A DNA stretch of 64,000 bases, taken from assembly GCA_003169845.1 (NCBI GenBank), contig PNAG01000023.1, positions 62,001 through 126,000 of the forward strand. Reading direction: 5' to 3'. Positions 16,775-26,806 of the stretch are shown here, in pieces; position 1 is the stretch's first letter; the number at the start of each line of letters is the position of its first letter. This DNA is from Candidatus Dormiibacterota bacterium. GTDB lineage: Bacteria > Chloroflexota > Dormibacteria > Dormibacterales > Dormibacteraceae. The notes under the pieces were generated by a model. The model was not told the origin of the DNA. It searched no databases and was given only the letters and a program-made list of their open reading frames with translations. The position numbers and the translations under genes were made by a program.

Positions 16775-19291
16775 GTGAGCGAGGTGCCGGCGATGAACGT
16801 CGAGGGGGCTGTCCCTTCTCGGCTTCCGGTGCTGCCGCTCAAGTCGACGGTCGTCTTTCCACGGATCTTCATCCCGCTCTCGGTCGGGCGGAAGCGCTCG
16901 CTGCAGCTGCTCGAGGACCTGGCCGGGGTGGAGCGTCACATCGCGGTGGCGACCCAGCTCGACGAGTCGGCCGAGGAGGTCGGGTTCAAGGACATCCACC
17001 ACGTCGGCGCGATGGTGCGCGTGCAGCACCTGCTCAAGCTTCCCGACGGCACGGTGCAGCTGGCCGTGCTGGGACTTCGTCGCATCAGGCTGACCGAGGC
17101 GCTGCAAGAGGACCCGTACCTCGAGTGCGCGGTAGAGATGATGCCGGAGTCGTCGGAAGGCATCCTGTCGCTCGAGCGCGAGGCGCTGATGCGGCGGGCG
17201 ATCTCGTCCTTCCAGCAGCTCGTCACGCTGGCGCCACACCTGCCTGCCGAGCTGTCGAGCGCGGCGGGCGCGATCGACGACCCGCTACACCTGGCGTACT
17301 ACATCGCCAACCACATCCGGCTCACGACCGCGCAGCGGCAGGAGATCCTCGAGCTGGGCTCGGCCAAAGAGAAGCTCGAGCGGCTCCTCGGCCACATGGC
17401 GCACGAGCTGGAGGTGCTGGAGCTCGGTCGGAAGATCCAGTCGCAGGCCGAAGAGCAGATGGGCAAGGCCCAGCGCGAGTACTTCCTGCGTGAGCAGCTG
17501 AAGGCGATCCAGCGCGAGCTGGGCGAGCTGGACGGCGAGCACGGGGAGCTGATCGAGCTGCGGGAGCGGATCGAGAAGGCCGGCCTGCCGCCGGAGGCCA
17601 AGCGCGAGGCGGACCGCGAGATCACGCGGCTGGAACGGATTCCGTCGGCGTCACCGGAGTCGTCGGTGATCCGCACTTATCTGGAATTGATTGTGTCGCT
17701 GCCGTGGAACATCTCGACCGGCGGCGAGGTCGACGTGAAGAAAGCGCGCTCGATCCTCGACGCGGACCACTACGACCTCGACAAGGTGAAGCAGCGGATC
17801 GTAGAGCACCTTGCGGTGCGGCGGCTGAAGCAGGAGCGCGGGTCGACGGACCGCGGACGGGAGCCGATCCTTTGCTTCGTCGGGCCGCCGGGTGTTGGCA
17901 AGACCTCTTTGGGACAGTCGATCGCGCGGGCGATGGGCCGGAAGTTTGCGCGTGCGTCTTTGGGCGGCGTGCATGACGAAGCGGAGATTCGCGGGCACCG
18001 GCGCACGTACATCGGCGCGATGCCGGGGCGCGTGCTGCAGGCGATCCGGCGCGCGGAGTCGAACGACCCGGTGTTCATGCTCGACGAGGTGGACAAGATC
18101 GGGTCGGACTGGCGAGGCGACCCTTCGTCAGCCTTGCTCGAGGTGCTCGACCCGGAGCAGAACAAGGACTTCCGCGACAACTACCTGGACGTGCCGTTCG
18201 ACCTGTCGAAGGTGATGTTCATCACGACTGCCAACACGCTCGACACCATCCCCCCCGCGCTGCGCGATCGCATGGAGGTGCTGCACCTCTCGGGCTACAC
18301 CGAAGAGGAGAAGGTGAAGATCGCGGAGATGTTCCTCATCCCGAAACAGCTCATCGCGCACGGGCTGCGCGAGGACGAGATCACGATCTCCGAGGAGGCC
18401 GTGCGACTGATCATCCGGCAGTACACGCGAGAGGCGGGCGTGCGCAACCTCGAGCGCGAGATCGCGTCGGTGATGAGGCGCGACGTGGCGGACATGGCGG
18501 TGCGTCGACGAGGGCGCGCGGCGGTGGTCGACGACGTGAAGCGCGTGCGTGCGGCTTTGGGCAAGCGGCGCTATTACGACGACGTGCGCGAGCAGATCGA
18601 CCGACCAGGAGTCGCGACCGGCCTGGTGTGGACCCCGACCGGCGGGGAGATCATCTTCGTCGAGGCGGCTTTGACGCCGGGCAAGGGCGAATTGAAATTG
18701 ACGGGCCAGCTGGGCGAGGTGATGAAAGAGTCGGCTTCGGCGGCGCTTTCGTATTTGAAATCGCGGGCCGCGTCGTTGGAGATCGACCCTTCTTTGTTTG
18801 ACAAGAACGACATCCATATTCATGTCCCCGCGGGCGCGCAGCCCAAGGAGGGACCGTCGGCGGGCGTGACGGTGCTGACGGCGATGGCTTCCTTGTTGAC
18901 GGGGCGGCCGGTGCGCGACGACGTGGCGATGACGGGCGAGATCACGCTGCGCGGGCGGGTGCTGCCCATCGGTGGGATCAAGGAGAAGGTGCTGGGCGCG
19001 CACCGTGCGGGACTGCGGCGGGTGCTGCTGCCTCGACGTAACGAGGCGGACCTCGACGACATTCCGGCTGATTTGCGCAAAGAGATGCAGCTGGTGTTGA
19101 TCGAGTCGATCGACGAGGTGCTGCGCGAGGCGCTGACTCCGCGGGTGGTCGCGGTGTCGTCGAATGGGGTCGGCGCGGGAGCGGCTGCTAGCGGTGCTGG
19201 GCGTGGTGCTGCGCGCGCTGCAAAATCCGCTCGTGCGCGGCCAGCTCCACCGAGTCGTCAAGCGGCGAAAGCTCGTCGACGCCACGCCTGA
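16775..19291 (+). CDS. lon: ATP-dependent protease Lon
   Basis: LON N-domain, [40 protein letters not shown] catalytic Ser, K in [15 protein letters not shown]. Confidence 0.97.
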   Translation: MSEVPAMNVEGAVPSRLPVLPLKSTVVFPRIFIPLSVGRKRSLQLLEDLAGVERHIAVATQLDESAEEVGFKDIHHVGAMVRVQHLLKLPDGTVQLAVLGLRRIRLTEALQEDPYLECAVEMMPESSEGILSLEREALMRRAISSFQQLVTLAPHLPAELSSAAGAIDDPLHLAYYIANHIRLTTAQRQEILELGSAKEKLERLLGHMAHELEVLELGRKIQSQAEEQMGKAQREYFLREQLKAIQRELGELDGEHGELIELRERIEKAGLPPEAKREADREITRLERIPSASPESSVIRTYLELIVSLPWNISTGGEVDVKKARSILDADHYDLDKVKQRIVEHLAVRRLKQERGSTDRGREPILCFVGPPGVGKTSLGQSIARAMGRKFARASLGGVHDEAEIRGHRRTYIGAMPGRVLQAIRRAESNDPVFMLDEVDKIGSDWRGDPSSALLEVLDPEQNKDFRDNYLDVPFDLSKVMFITTANTLDTIPPALRDRMEVLHLSGYTEEEKVKIAEMFLIPKQLIAHGLREDEITISEEAVRLIIRQYTREAGVRNLEREIASVMRRDVADMAVRRRGRAAVVDDVKRVRAALGKRRYYDDVREQIDRPGVATGLVWTPTGGEIIFVEAALTPGKGELKLTGQLGEVMKESASAALSYLKSRAASLEIDPSLFDKNDIHIHVPAGAQPKEGPSAGVTVLTAMASLLTGRPVRDDVAMTGEITLRGRVLPIGGIKEKVLGAHRAGLRRVLLPRRNEADLDDIPADLRKEMQLVLIESIDEVLREALTPRVVAVSSNGVGAGAAASGAGRGAARAAKSARARPAPPSRQAAKARRRHA

Positions 19292-19949
19292 TGAGGGCGT
19301 TGCGGATCAGGTAGTCCGCGAGGTGCGGATTCTTCGGTAGCAGCGAGCCATGCAGGTACGTGCCCAGCACGGTTCCCTGCAGACAGCCTTCGGTCTTGTC
19401 CGCGCCGTTGTTTCCGTTTCCCAGTCGCGTCTTTCCGAGCGGCCTCGCCTTGGGCCCGAGGTAGGTGCGGCCGCTGTGGTTTTCGAAACCGACCAGCGTT
19501 TTGGGTGTCAGCGTTTCGATTTCCACGTCCACGACCACATCGCCGATGAAGCGCTTCTTCCCCGCCTCGGTCCGGACGTCGATCATGCCGATGCCCGGGA
19601 ATCGCTCGCCCTCGGCGGTCTGATAGTAGTGGCCGAGGAGCTGGTAGCCGCCGCACACGGCGAGCACGCCGGCGCCACTGTTCACGGCCTTTTCGAGGGG
19701 TGGCTGCTTGAACTCGAGGAGGTCCTCATAGACGAGCGCCTGCTCGCGATCCTGGCCGCCGCCGAAAAAGAAGATGTCGACCTCGTCCATGTGCTGTGTG
19801 GCGCCGCGGCCGAGCTCGATCAACTTTGCCTCGTAGCCGCGCCACTCCGCGCGCTTGAGCAGCGTGAGGATGTTGCCGCGGTCGCCGTAGATGTTCATGA
19901 GGTCGGGGTAGAGCCAGCCGACAGTGAAGGTGTTGTTGGTCCTCGGCAT
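19188..19949 (-). CDS. gatD: Lipid II isoglutaminyl synthase, glutamine amidotransferase subunit
   Basis: [30 protein letters not shown]...[13 protein letters not shown]...[17 protein letters not shown]; start trimmed to 19949. Confidence 0.93.
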   Translation of the reverse strand: MPRTNNTFTVGWLYPDLMNIYGDRGNILTLLKRAEWRGYEAKLIELGRGATQHMDEVDIFFFGGGQDREQALVYEDLLEFKQPPLEKAVNSGAGVLAVCGGYQLLGHYYQTAEGERFPGIGMIDVRTEAGKKRFIGDVVVDVEIETLTPKTLVGFENHSGRTYLGPKARPLGKTRLGNGNNGADKTEGCLQGTVLGTYLHGSLLPKNPHLADYLIRNALIRRGVDELSPLDDSVELAAHERILQRAQHHAQHR

Positions 19950-19960
19950 TCTTTGGTTCT

Positions 19961-21343
19961 CTAAGTTTCCCAGTAAGGCTTGGCCCAGCCGCGCCTCACC
20001 AGCTCGGCCCTGAGATCGAGCATGGCCGTGTAGGTGCACAGCAGGTGGGCGGTGTCGCCTTCGTTGGTCAGCTTGACCAGGAGGTCGAGGGCTTTGCCGG
20101 GGTCGGTCTCCGGGGGCGCGGCCGGAACGCCCGCGTACTTGAGCCGCACCGCGAGGTCGTGCGCGCGATTGCCCGCGGGCACGACGACCGTCGCCTTGCC
20201 TTTCAGATGCTCGAAGTCCACGTCCCAGATCCACGAGACGTCGGTGCCGTCGGCCTTGCGGTCGTTGAGGGCGATCAGGAAACTGTTGCCTTTGGCGAGG
20301 TCGATGGCAGTTCTTAGCGTTTCGTTGAAACCGGCTGGATTTTTTGACAGCACCAGGTTGAGGTGCCTGCCGCGAAACTCCATGCGCTCCTGGCGGCCGA
20401 AGGCGGCCCGGAAATCTTTCAATCTTTCGGCGACATAAGTTGCGTCCAGGCCCAGCGTTTTCGCCACCGCGAAGGCCGCGAGCACGTTGTAGGTGTTGTA
20501 GAGGCCGCCGAGCGGGATGTCGAGGTGCGTACCGTCGATGGTCGCCGAGAAACGGTCGAAGCCGTCGAGCTTGATGTTTCTCGCCGTGATGGTCGGCCTG
20601 GGTCTTTCGAAATCGTTGTTGGGGCACCTGTAGACGCCGTCGTGACCCACGTAGACCGCGTCGAAAATCAGGCTTGCGCCGCACTTCGGGCAGGTGCGTG
20701 CGTCGGCGGCGTGAGGCAGCTCTTTTGCAGCGACGCTGGTGTCGTCGAGGCCGAACCAGAGGGGCTTTGTTGGGAGGCCGAGCCCGATCTCGGCGACTCG
20801 TGGATCGTCGGCGTTGAGGATGGCGGTGCTGTTTGCCGGCATCCGGCTCAACGCTTGCTCGATTTTTTTCGCGATGGACTCGAGCTCGCCGTAGCGGTCG
20901 AGCTGGTCCCTGAAGAGGTTGAGGACGAGGGTGGCTTTGGGTTTGATCTCGTCGATCGCTTTGGGGAGGCTCGCCTCATCGATCTCGAAGACGCCCCAAT
21001 CCGCTTTGAGCAGTCCGCTGGGTCCTGCTTCGTTGAGGGCGGCGGCGGTGGCGCCGAAGATGAGGTTGGCGCCGGCGCGGTTGGAGACGATTTTGTAGCC
21101 GGCGCCTTCGAGCAAGTAGCTGAGGAGTCTCGATGTGGTCGTCTTTCCGTTGGTGCCGGTGATGACGACCGATCCTTTTGTGAGGTCGGCCGCGAGCTTG
21201 GTGAGGATGTTGGGGTCGATCGCCCGGGCCACGTCTCCGGGCAGGGTGGTGCCGCCGCCGCGTCTTGTGATGCGGCTGAGGGCGCCGGTGGCCTTGCCGG
21301 CCAGGACGGCGGCGGTCTTGCGGATGGCGCTGGTTCTGCTCAT
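19961..21343 (-). CDS. murT: Lipid II isoglutaminyl synthase, MurT subunit
   Basis: Mur ligase GTNGKTTTSRLL, central CPKCG insertion, DUF1727-type C-terminus; followed by gatD. Confidence 0.93.
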   Translation of the reverse strand: MSRTSAIRKTAAVLAGKATGALSRITRRGGGTTLPGDVARAIDPNILTKLAADLTKGSVVITGTNGKTTTSRLLSYLLEGAGYKIVSNRAGANLIFGATAAALNEAGPSGLLKADWGVFEIDEASLPKAIDEIKPKATLVLNLFRDQLDRYGELESIAKKIEQALSRMPANSTAILNADDPRVAEIGLGLPTKPLWFGLDDTSVAAKELPHAADARTCPKCGASLIFDAVYVGHDGVYRCPNNDFERPRPTITARNIKLDGFDRFSATIDGTHLDIPLGGLYNTYNVLAAFAVAKTLGLDATYVAERLKDFRAAFGRQERMEFRGRHLNLVLSKNPAGFNETLRTAIDLAKGNSFLIALNDRKADGTDVSWIWDVDFEHLKGKATVVVPAGNRAHDLAVRLKYAGVPAAPPETDPGKALDLLVKLTNEGDTAHLLCTYTAMLDLRAELVRRGWAKPYWET

Positions 21344-21348
21344 CGTGC

Positions 21349-22134
21349 TCAAGCCCAGGGGCCGATTGATTGGGCGACGGCGGCCCAGCATTTGAGTTGG
21401 GAGGTGGCCTGGCGGGCCTCTTTCTTGCTCGTGGTGCGGAGGAAGAAGGCGGAACCGGAGCCGGTCATCTGCCAGGTGTGCTTTGGGTCGCCCTGGAGGT
21501 TGTTAAGAGCGTTGGCAAACTCTTTCAGGCGCGGTTCAATGCTCATGGCGGCTTCCGTGAGGTGGTTCGGGGCGTGTGCCGGGGGTTCATCCATGTCGTC
21601 CCATGCACGGTAAACGTCTGGGGTCGGTAGTTCGACTCCGGGCCAGGCGATGGCGAACCACATGGGTTGGGTCGGAATCGGCGTGAGGTGGTCGCCGCGC
21701 TGGCCGGCGATGGCGGTGCCGCCGGTGAGGAAAAAGGGGACATCGGCGCCCAGCTGTCGGGCGATGGCCGTGAGGTCGGCGGTGACGTGGTGGAGGGCGG
21801 CGAGGGCTCTGAGTGCGGTGGCGGCGTCGGAGCTCGCGCCGCCCATGCCGGAGCCGGGCGGAATTTGTTTGTGGAGGTGAATGCGTGTCGGCAGGTGGCG
21901 GCTGGTGGCTATTTCGAGCGCGTCCAGCGCCTGGAGTACTGAGTTGTGGTTGGGGTTGGTGACCGGGAGGCCGGTGATGGTGAGCTCGGTCTCGCGCGCC
22001 GGCGCGAGCGCGACCAGGTCGTGTAGGTCGATCGCCTGCAGCGTGGTGCGGAGGTCGTGATAACCGTCGGGGCGGCGGCCGAGCACGGCGAGGTCGAGGT
22101 TGAGCTTGGCGCGCGCCGGCAGCGCGATGCTCAA
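21349..22134 (-). CDS. ispE: 4-diphosphocytidyl-2-C-methyl-D-erythritol kinase
   Basis: ARAKLNLDLAVLGRRPDGYHDLRTTLQAIDL...IPPGSGMGGASSDAATALRAL (GHMP kinase). Confidence 0.95.
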   Translation of the reverse strand: MSIALPARAKLNLDLAVLGRRPDGYHDLRTTLQAIDLHDLVALAPARETELTITGLPVTNPNHNSVLQALDALEIATSRHLPTRIHLHKQIPPGSGMGGASSDAATALRALAALHHVTADLTAIARQLGADVPFFLTGGTAIAGQRGDHLTPIPTQPMWFAIAWPGVELPTPDVYRAWDDMDEPPAHAPNHLTEAAMSIEPRLKEFANALNNLQGDPKHTWQMTGSGSAFFLRTTSKKEARQATSQLKCWAAVAQSIGPWA

Positions 22135-22658
22135 CGCTTTTCGACTGGCTTGAGCTTTGCGCGATACGCGACGGCGCGATCCTGGTAGTGCTTGGCCGTG
22201 GTGCCCACCCAGTTGTTCGATGAGCCGTCGAGCGCTTTCTTGACGGTGGCCGGGACGCCGGCGGCCATGTGGCCCGGAGGCACCGCCATGCCTTCTTGAA
22301 GCACGGCGCCCGCGGCGAGCATCGATCCGGCGCCGAGGCGGCTGCGCTGGAGCATGGTCGCGCCCATGCCCACGACCGCGCCCTGCTCGACCACGCAGCC
22401 TTCGAGCTGCGCTGAGTGGCCGACGCTCGCGTTTGGCTCGAGGATGGTCGGAAGGTGCTCGGCGCAGTGGAGGACGGCGTTGTCCTGGACGTTTGCGCCT
22501 TGACCGATCCTGATCTGCGCCTCGTCGCCGCGCAGGACCGCGCCAAACCAGACGCTCGCACCCGCCTCAACCACGACGTCTCCGATGAGGACAGCGGTCG
22601 GCGCGATGTAGGCGTCGGGGTGCACGTTGGGCCGCTTGCCGCCGAGCTCAAATTCCAT
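22131..22658 (-). CDS. Gamma carbonic anhydrase-family hexapeptide-repeat protein
   Basis: AYIAPTAVLIGDVVVEAGASVWFGAVLRGDEAQIRIGQGANVQDNAVLH. Confidence 0.9.
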   Translation of the reverse strand: MEFELGGKRPNVHPDAYIAPTAVLIGDVVVEAGASVWFGAVLRGDEAQIRIGQGANVQDNAVLHCAEHLPTILEPNASVGHSAQLEGCVVEQGAVVGMGATMLQRSRLGAGSMLAAGAVLQEGMAVPPGHMAAGVPATVKKALDGSSNNWVGTTAKHYQDRAVAYRAKLKPVEKR

Positions 22659-22665
22659 GGGCGCT

Positions 22666-22671
22666 TATAAT
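22666..22671 (+). promoter_or_regulatory. Candidate -10 box (TATAAT) for rpsT
   Basis: Perfect TATAAT about 38 nt before the rpsT GTG; no clear -35. Confidence 0.4.
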
Positions 22672-22708
22672 CCTAGGTTCGTGCGAAGGTCCAGCCTGGT
22701 GATGACTC

Positions 22709-23095
22709 GTGGCTAAGCGAACCGCGTCTGCCAAGAAGCAGGCCCGGGCTGGCGTGCGCCGTGCCGCGCGCAACCGCGGCGTGCGTTCCGAGGTCAAGAC
22801 GCTGGTCGTCAAGGCGCGGAAGTCGCTGACGGGTGCTCCTGTCGCCGAATCCGAGCGCTTCGCGCTGACCCTGGAAGCCGTCCGGGCGCTGGATCGCGCG
22901 GCGTCGAAGGGTGTCCTGCACCGGAACAACGCCGCCCGGCGCAAGGCGCGCCTCACCAGACAGATGGCGAAGCTGGCGATCGCGCCCGCCGCGCCCGCCG
23001 CGCCGGCGGTGAGGGGCAAGAAGAGCGCGGCGGCGACAGCCCATGCGGCTACCAAGCCGGCCGCTTCGAAGCCGGCTGCTCCTAAGAAGAAGTAG
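22709..23095 (+). CDS. rpsT: 30S ribosomal protein S20 (bS20) with Ala/Pro/Lys-rich C-terminal tail
   Basis: GTG start; AKRTASAKKQARAGVRRAARNRGVRSEVKTLV...GVLHRNNAARRKARLTRQMAKL. Confidence 0.9.
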   Translation: MAKRTASAKKQARAGVRRAARNRGVRSEVKTLVVKARKSLTGAPVAESERFALTLEAVRALDRAASKGVLHRNNAARRKARLTRQMAKLAIAPAAPAAPAVRGKKSAAATAHAATKPAASKPAAPKKK

Positions 23096-23105
23096 CGCCC
23101 GCGCG

Positions 23106-24065
23106 TTAGAGGCGCGTCAGCAGGACATCCAGGCCTAGCTCGGCGTCGATCTGGCCTGACTTGACCTCAAACTCGTAATCTCGAATCGCCTTGAGGGCGA
23201 ACTCCAGCCGGTTTGAGTCGGCGCCCTGAGCGACCTCAAACGCCTTCTGGATCACGAAGCGGTGCTCGGCCATGGCGTCCTGGACCTGCTGAAGGGACTC
23301 GCCGCGTTCCTGGCGGGCGTGAACTTCGAGCACGAGTGCGACGTGTCTCGCCATGCGATAGGCGACCGAGGTCGGCTGCATTCCGCCACGAGTCAGGCTG
23401 CGAGCGATCTGCATGGCCTGCGGGGTCGGTCGGGGAAGCAGGTTGTCGGTGAGCTTGAAGATCTCGTCCTCTCGGCCGCCGGCGAGCAGCTCGGCGACGG
23501 CCTCGTTGGTCAGCTTCGACCCGGATGCCTTGTACGCGGCGAGCTTGCTGAGCTCGGAGTCGACGATGCTCAGGTCGGGCGGCGTTACGCGCACGACCTG
23601 GGCGGCGATGGCCGCGGTGAGCCCGTAAATTTCAGTGGCGCGCTTCGTGGTCCACTCGCTGAGGGCCCGGCCCTTGAGGTGCTGCATCTCCTGCGCGCTT
23701 CCGCCCACAGTCGACATCGCCTTGACTAGCTTGTTGCCGGGGCCGAGACGGCCGGCCACGGTGATGAGAAGGCGGGTCGTCGATGGGATCTCGGCCAGTG
23801 CGGGCGCCATCGACTCGGCGCGGGTGGCCGGAAGCATGCGGATGTACACGGCCCTGTAGGGGTCCAGGAAGGGGGCCTGGAGGATGGAATCCTGGAGCCG
23901 GACCGGGGTGAGCCCCGTGCCCTCGAGGGCGTCGAAGCCGAAATCGGAGACGAGCTCGTCCTTCCAGGCGTCGAGGGTCGCGCGCGCGGACTCGGTGATG
24001 AGGAATCGCTCCTCGCCGTGAAGGAGAAGCAGAGTCGTCGCGCGGGAGGTTGCGGCTCGGGCCAT
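23106..24065 (-). CDS. holA: DNA polymerase III subunit delta
   Basis: LLHGEERFLITESARATLD...LLPRPTPQAMQIARSLTRGGMQPTSVAYRMARHVALVLEVH; convergent to rpsT. Confidence 0.88.
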   Translation of the reverse strand: MARAATSRATTLLLLHGEERFLITESARATLDAWKDELVSDFGFDALEGTGLTPVRLQDSILQAPFLDPYRAVYIRMLPATRAESMAPALAEIPSTTRLLITVAGRLGPGNKLVKAMSTVGGSAQEMQHLKGRALSEWTTKRATEIYGLTAAIAAQVVRVTPPDLSIVDSELSKLAAYKASGSKLTNEAVAELLAGGREDEIFKLTDNLLPRPTPQAMQIARSLTRGGMQPTSVAYRMARHVALVLEVHARQERGESLQQVQDAMAEHRFVIQKAFEVAQGADSNRLEFALKAIRDYEFEVKSGQIDAELGLDVLLTRL

Positions 24066-24580
24066 GGCTGGATCCTACGTCCTATGCTTCGGCCACGATG
24101 GGTGTGGCGCGGGTCACCGCGATGGTCCTGTTCGCGAGCGGGATGGCCGCGGTGGGCGTTCTCCTGGCGCCGTCCGTCGGGCTCTGGCGGCATCCTCGTG
24201 CTTGTGTACCGGTGAGCATTGCCGGGGCGGCGGTCGCCATCGCGGTCCTCGGCATCGAGGTCGCGGCGCCTCTGGCTCATGGGATGCCTCTGAGCTGGCC
24301 GTACCTGGGCAGCGACTACTTCCTGGCGATGGCGCATTTCTTCAACCGCGACTATGCGTATCCGTTCTTCTGGTCGCCCGCGTGGGCTTATCCGATCGGC
24401 ACTCTTACTCCCCTGATAGCGGGCGGGGGAGTCGCAGCAGTCGCCGCAGGCTATCCCGCCTTCCGCGCGGGCATCCGGGCGGCCGCCGTCCCGATCACGA
24501 TCGGCCTTGTTGCGATCGGTGTATTCGTGGGGGCTGCTGTGCTTGCTGCTCAGGAGTCCTTGCGGGGAATGCTCCTGTAG
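24050..24580 (+). CDS. Multi-pass membrane hypothetical protein (true start probably near 24095)
   Basis: ORF rich in hydrophobic segments, divergent from holA. Confidence 0.6.
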   Translation: MRLGPWLDPTSYASATMGVARVTAMVLFASGMAAVGVLLAPSVGLWRHPRACVPVSIAGAAVAIAVLGIEVAAPLAHGMPLSWPYLGSDYFLAMAHFFNRDYAYPFFWSPAWAYPIGTLTPLIAGGGVAAVAAGYPAFRAGIRAAAVPITIGLVAIGVFVGAAVLAAQESLRGMLL

Positions 24581-24592
24581 GCGGGCGGCGAC

Positions 24593-26806
24593 TCACATTG
24601 GCAAGGAGATCGTGCCCTCCTGGTCGGTGCGCAAGACGTTGGGCGGGAATCCGTTCGCAAGCCTGCCCGCGGTGCGGGATGCGATGAGCTGGGTGGTCGC
24701 TGTTACGGCTGCGCGGTCGAGGTCGGGCGAGAGCTGGCTCCGGCCGCCGACCGGCAGGAGAAGGTAGGTGCAGGGTCCGCGAAGCCTGGCGGCGGCGATC
24801 GTCTGCGCATCGAGATCGAGGTCGCTGAGGTCGCAAAAGCTGCGGCCGTCTGGGGCCACGATGCGCATGGCGAGATAGGCGGCTCCGACCTGGTCGCCGG
24901 GGGCGCCTGGTTCCGGCGCGAGGACCTGGAGGTCGAAGCCGGCGACCGCGAGCGTCGACCCTGCCGTGAGCCTGGCGACAGATGCTCCCCGAGCCGTGGC
25001 TTCGATCGCCGCGGTGCGCCAGGCGGAGCCGGTGAGCTGGGCGTCGGGGAGCAGGAGGTCGCGGACGGGGCGGTCGAACCCGGCCAGGCCGCCGACATGG
25101 CCGAGCGTCGGGGCGGTGATGGCGAGGGCGTCGAGCGACGCCTGCCATGGAGGCAGCTGGGCGCCGAGCTCGTCCTTGAGGCGCGCCGGGCTTGGGCCGC
25201 CGTCGATGAGGATCGCGCCGTGCGGTCCTCGAAGGAGGACGGCCTGTCCGTCGGCGACCGCCATCACGATGGCCTGGGGCGGAGCGTTCGCCCACAGCCC
25301 GAGTGCGGCGCCGGCGATGATCGCGGGCGCGAGAACGGCGGTGGCGATGGCCACCGACCGCGTCCTGCCCGAGGCGTGGCCGGCCGCGATGCCGGGCCCG
25401 AGAGCGGAGTAATAAGCAGCGCCGGCCCAGGTCGGGAACTTCGGGATGGGGATGACCGCCGCGGGGACACGGGCGAGGATGTAGGCAACCTGCTCGAGGT
25501 AGGCAAGCAGCCCCGTGACCGGGAGGGCGGCGACGTGAGCCACTTCGGGCAGGAGCGCCAGCACCCCCAGCAGCAGGCCGGCGCTCACGAGCGCCGGGAG
25601 GATGGGTATGACCAGGGCGTTCGCGAGCGGTGCGACGGGTGAAAGGACGTGGAAGTCCGTCGCCATCATGGGCAGGGTTCCGACCTGCGCAGCGCACGTG
25701 ACGGCAAAGGGCTCACGCAGGACCCTGGGCACGAAGGTGAGGCGGCCTTCGATGCCCGGCGTCAGCAGGATGATCGCGGCGGTACCCGCGAACGAGAGCT
25801 GAAAGCCGACGTCCCAGGCGAGCTCTGGGTGCCAGCCGAGCATGGCGGCGGCGGTCAGGGCGAGTGAGGTCCAGACGTGAGTTGGGCGACCGAGCCGAGA
25901 GGCGGCGATGGCGAGCCCGCCCATCGCAGCGGCGCGCACGGCAGCGGGGGTCGCGCCGCCGACCATCGCGTAAATCGCGATCAGCGCAAGCGCAGGCCAG
26001 GTGGCCAGGCGTCCGATCAGCGGCTGAAGCGCGCCCTGCACGATGCGGGCGAAGACCGCCACTTTCAGGCCGCTGAGCACCAGGAGGTGTACGAGTCCGG
26101 TGGCGATGAGAGCGTTCTGCAGTCCAGGCGGGATGCCCTGGCGGATTCCGAGCACGACCCCCAGCAGCACCGCGGCATGGGGCGGCGGTAGCGCCTCGTC
26201 AAGCGCCGTCGTGTAGCGGGCGCGGAGCCAGGCGGGGAACGCGGCAAGGCCGGATCCATCCGTTAGGACGTCGAAGCTCGTGGTCTGGAGCTCGAGATAG
26301 ACCTGGCGTTGGGCGAGGTAGGCGCGACGGTCGAAGGCCGGTAAGTCGCGAGGCAGCATCAGCCTGCCCGTCGCCTGGACCTGTTCGCCGAAGGTCGCGA
26401 TGGTCGGGCCGCGCCAGCGGACCATCAGGTTGCCGATCCCACCGACCTCGGCGGTGCCGATCACGATCTGCGTGGGCTGGACGAGAACCTCGCCGCCGCC
26501 GGCTGATGGACGGCTGTCGTCGGCGACGGTACCGGTGATGGTCGCAACATGGCCGACGAGCCCGGCGGCGCGAATGGGAGTCTGTGGATCGGAGGGGGGC
26601 AGCTCGGCCCGCCCGACGGCCAGGAGGGCAAACGAAAGAGCCACCGCCAGGATGGCGGGACGCAGCGCGAGAGCGAGGGCTAGACATGGAATGGCCAAGG
26701 CGATCGCGAAGACCCCGAGGTTCGGTTGGAAGGGCGCAAGCACGACGGTGGCCGCCAGAGCAACGCACCAGGAGGTCGCGACGACCAGGGCCGGATATCG
26801 GCTCAC
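24593..26806 (-). CDS. comEC: ComEC/Rec2-family competence channel protein
   Basis: GLVHLLVLSGLKVAVFARIV, competence domain TM array, degenerate C-terminal MBL-like domain; overlaps comEA. Confidence 0.9.
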   Translation of the reverse strand: MSRYPALVVATSWCVALAATVVLAPFQPNLGVFAIALAIPCLALALALRPAILAVALSFALLAVGRAELPPSDPQTPIRAAGLVGHVATITGTVADDSRPSAGGGEVLVQPTQIVIGTAEVGGIGNLMVRWRGPTIATFGEQVQATGRLMLPRDLPAFDRRAYLAQRQVYLELQTTSFDVLTDGSGLAAFPAWLRARYTTALDEALPPPHAAVLLGVVLGIRQGIPPGLQNALIATGLVHLLVLSGLKVAVFARIVQGALQPLIGRLATWPALALIAIYAMVGGATPAAVRAAAMGGLAIAASRLGRPTHVWTSLALTAAAMLGWHPELAWDVGFQLSFAGTAAIILLTPGIEGRLTFVPRVLREPFAVTCAAQVGTLPMMATDFHVLSPVAPLANALVIPILPALVSAGLLLGVLALLPEVAHVAALPVTGLLAYLEQVAYILARVPAAVIPIPKFPTWAGAAYYSALGPGIAAGHASGRTRSVAIATAVLAPAIIAGAALGLWANAPPQAIVMAVADGQAVLLRGPHGAILIDGGPSPARLKDELGAQLPPWQASLDALAITAPTLGHVGGLAGFDRPVRDLLLPDAQLTGSAWRTAAIEATARGASVARLTAGSTLAVAGFDLQVLAPEPGAPGDQVGAAYLAMRIVAPDGRSFCDLSDLDLDAQTIAAARLRGPCTYLLLPVGGRSQLSPDLDRAAVTATTQLIASRTAGRLANGFPPNVLRTDQEGTISLPM

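Noticed and set aside
18128-19285. 385-aa minus-strand ORF opposite lon
   Set aside because: Shadow ORF; Arg/His/Gln-rich, no recognisable domain
19950-20684. N-terminal half of the 498-aa ORF 19188..20684
   Set aside because: Out-of-frame read-through of murT; only the gatD portion from 19949 is real
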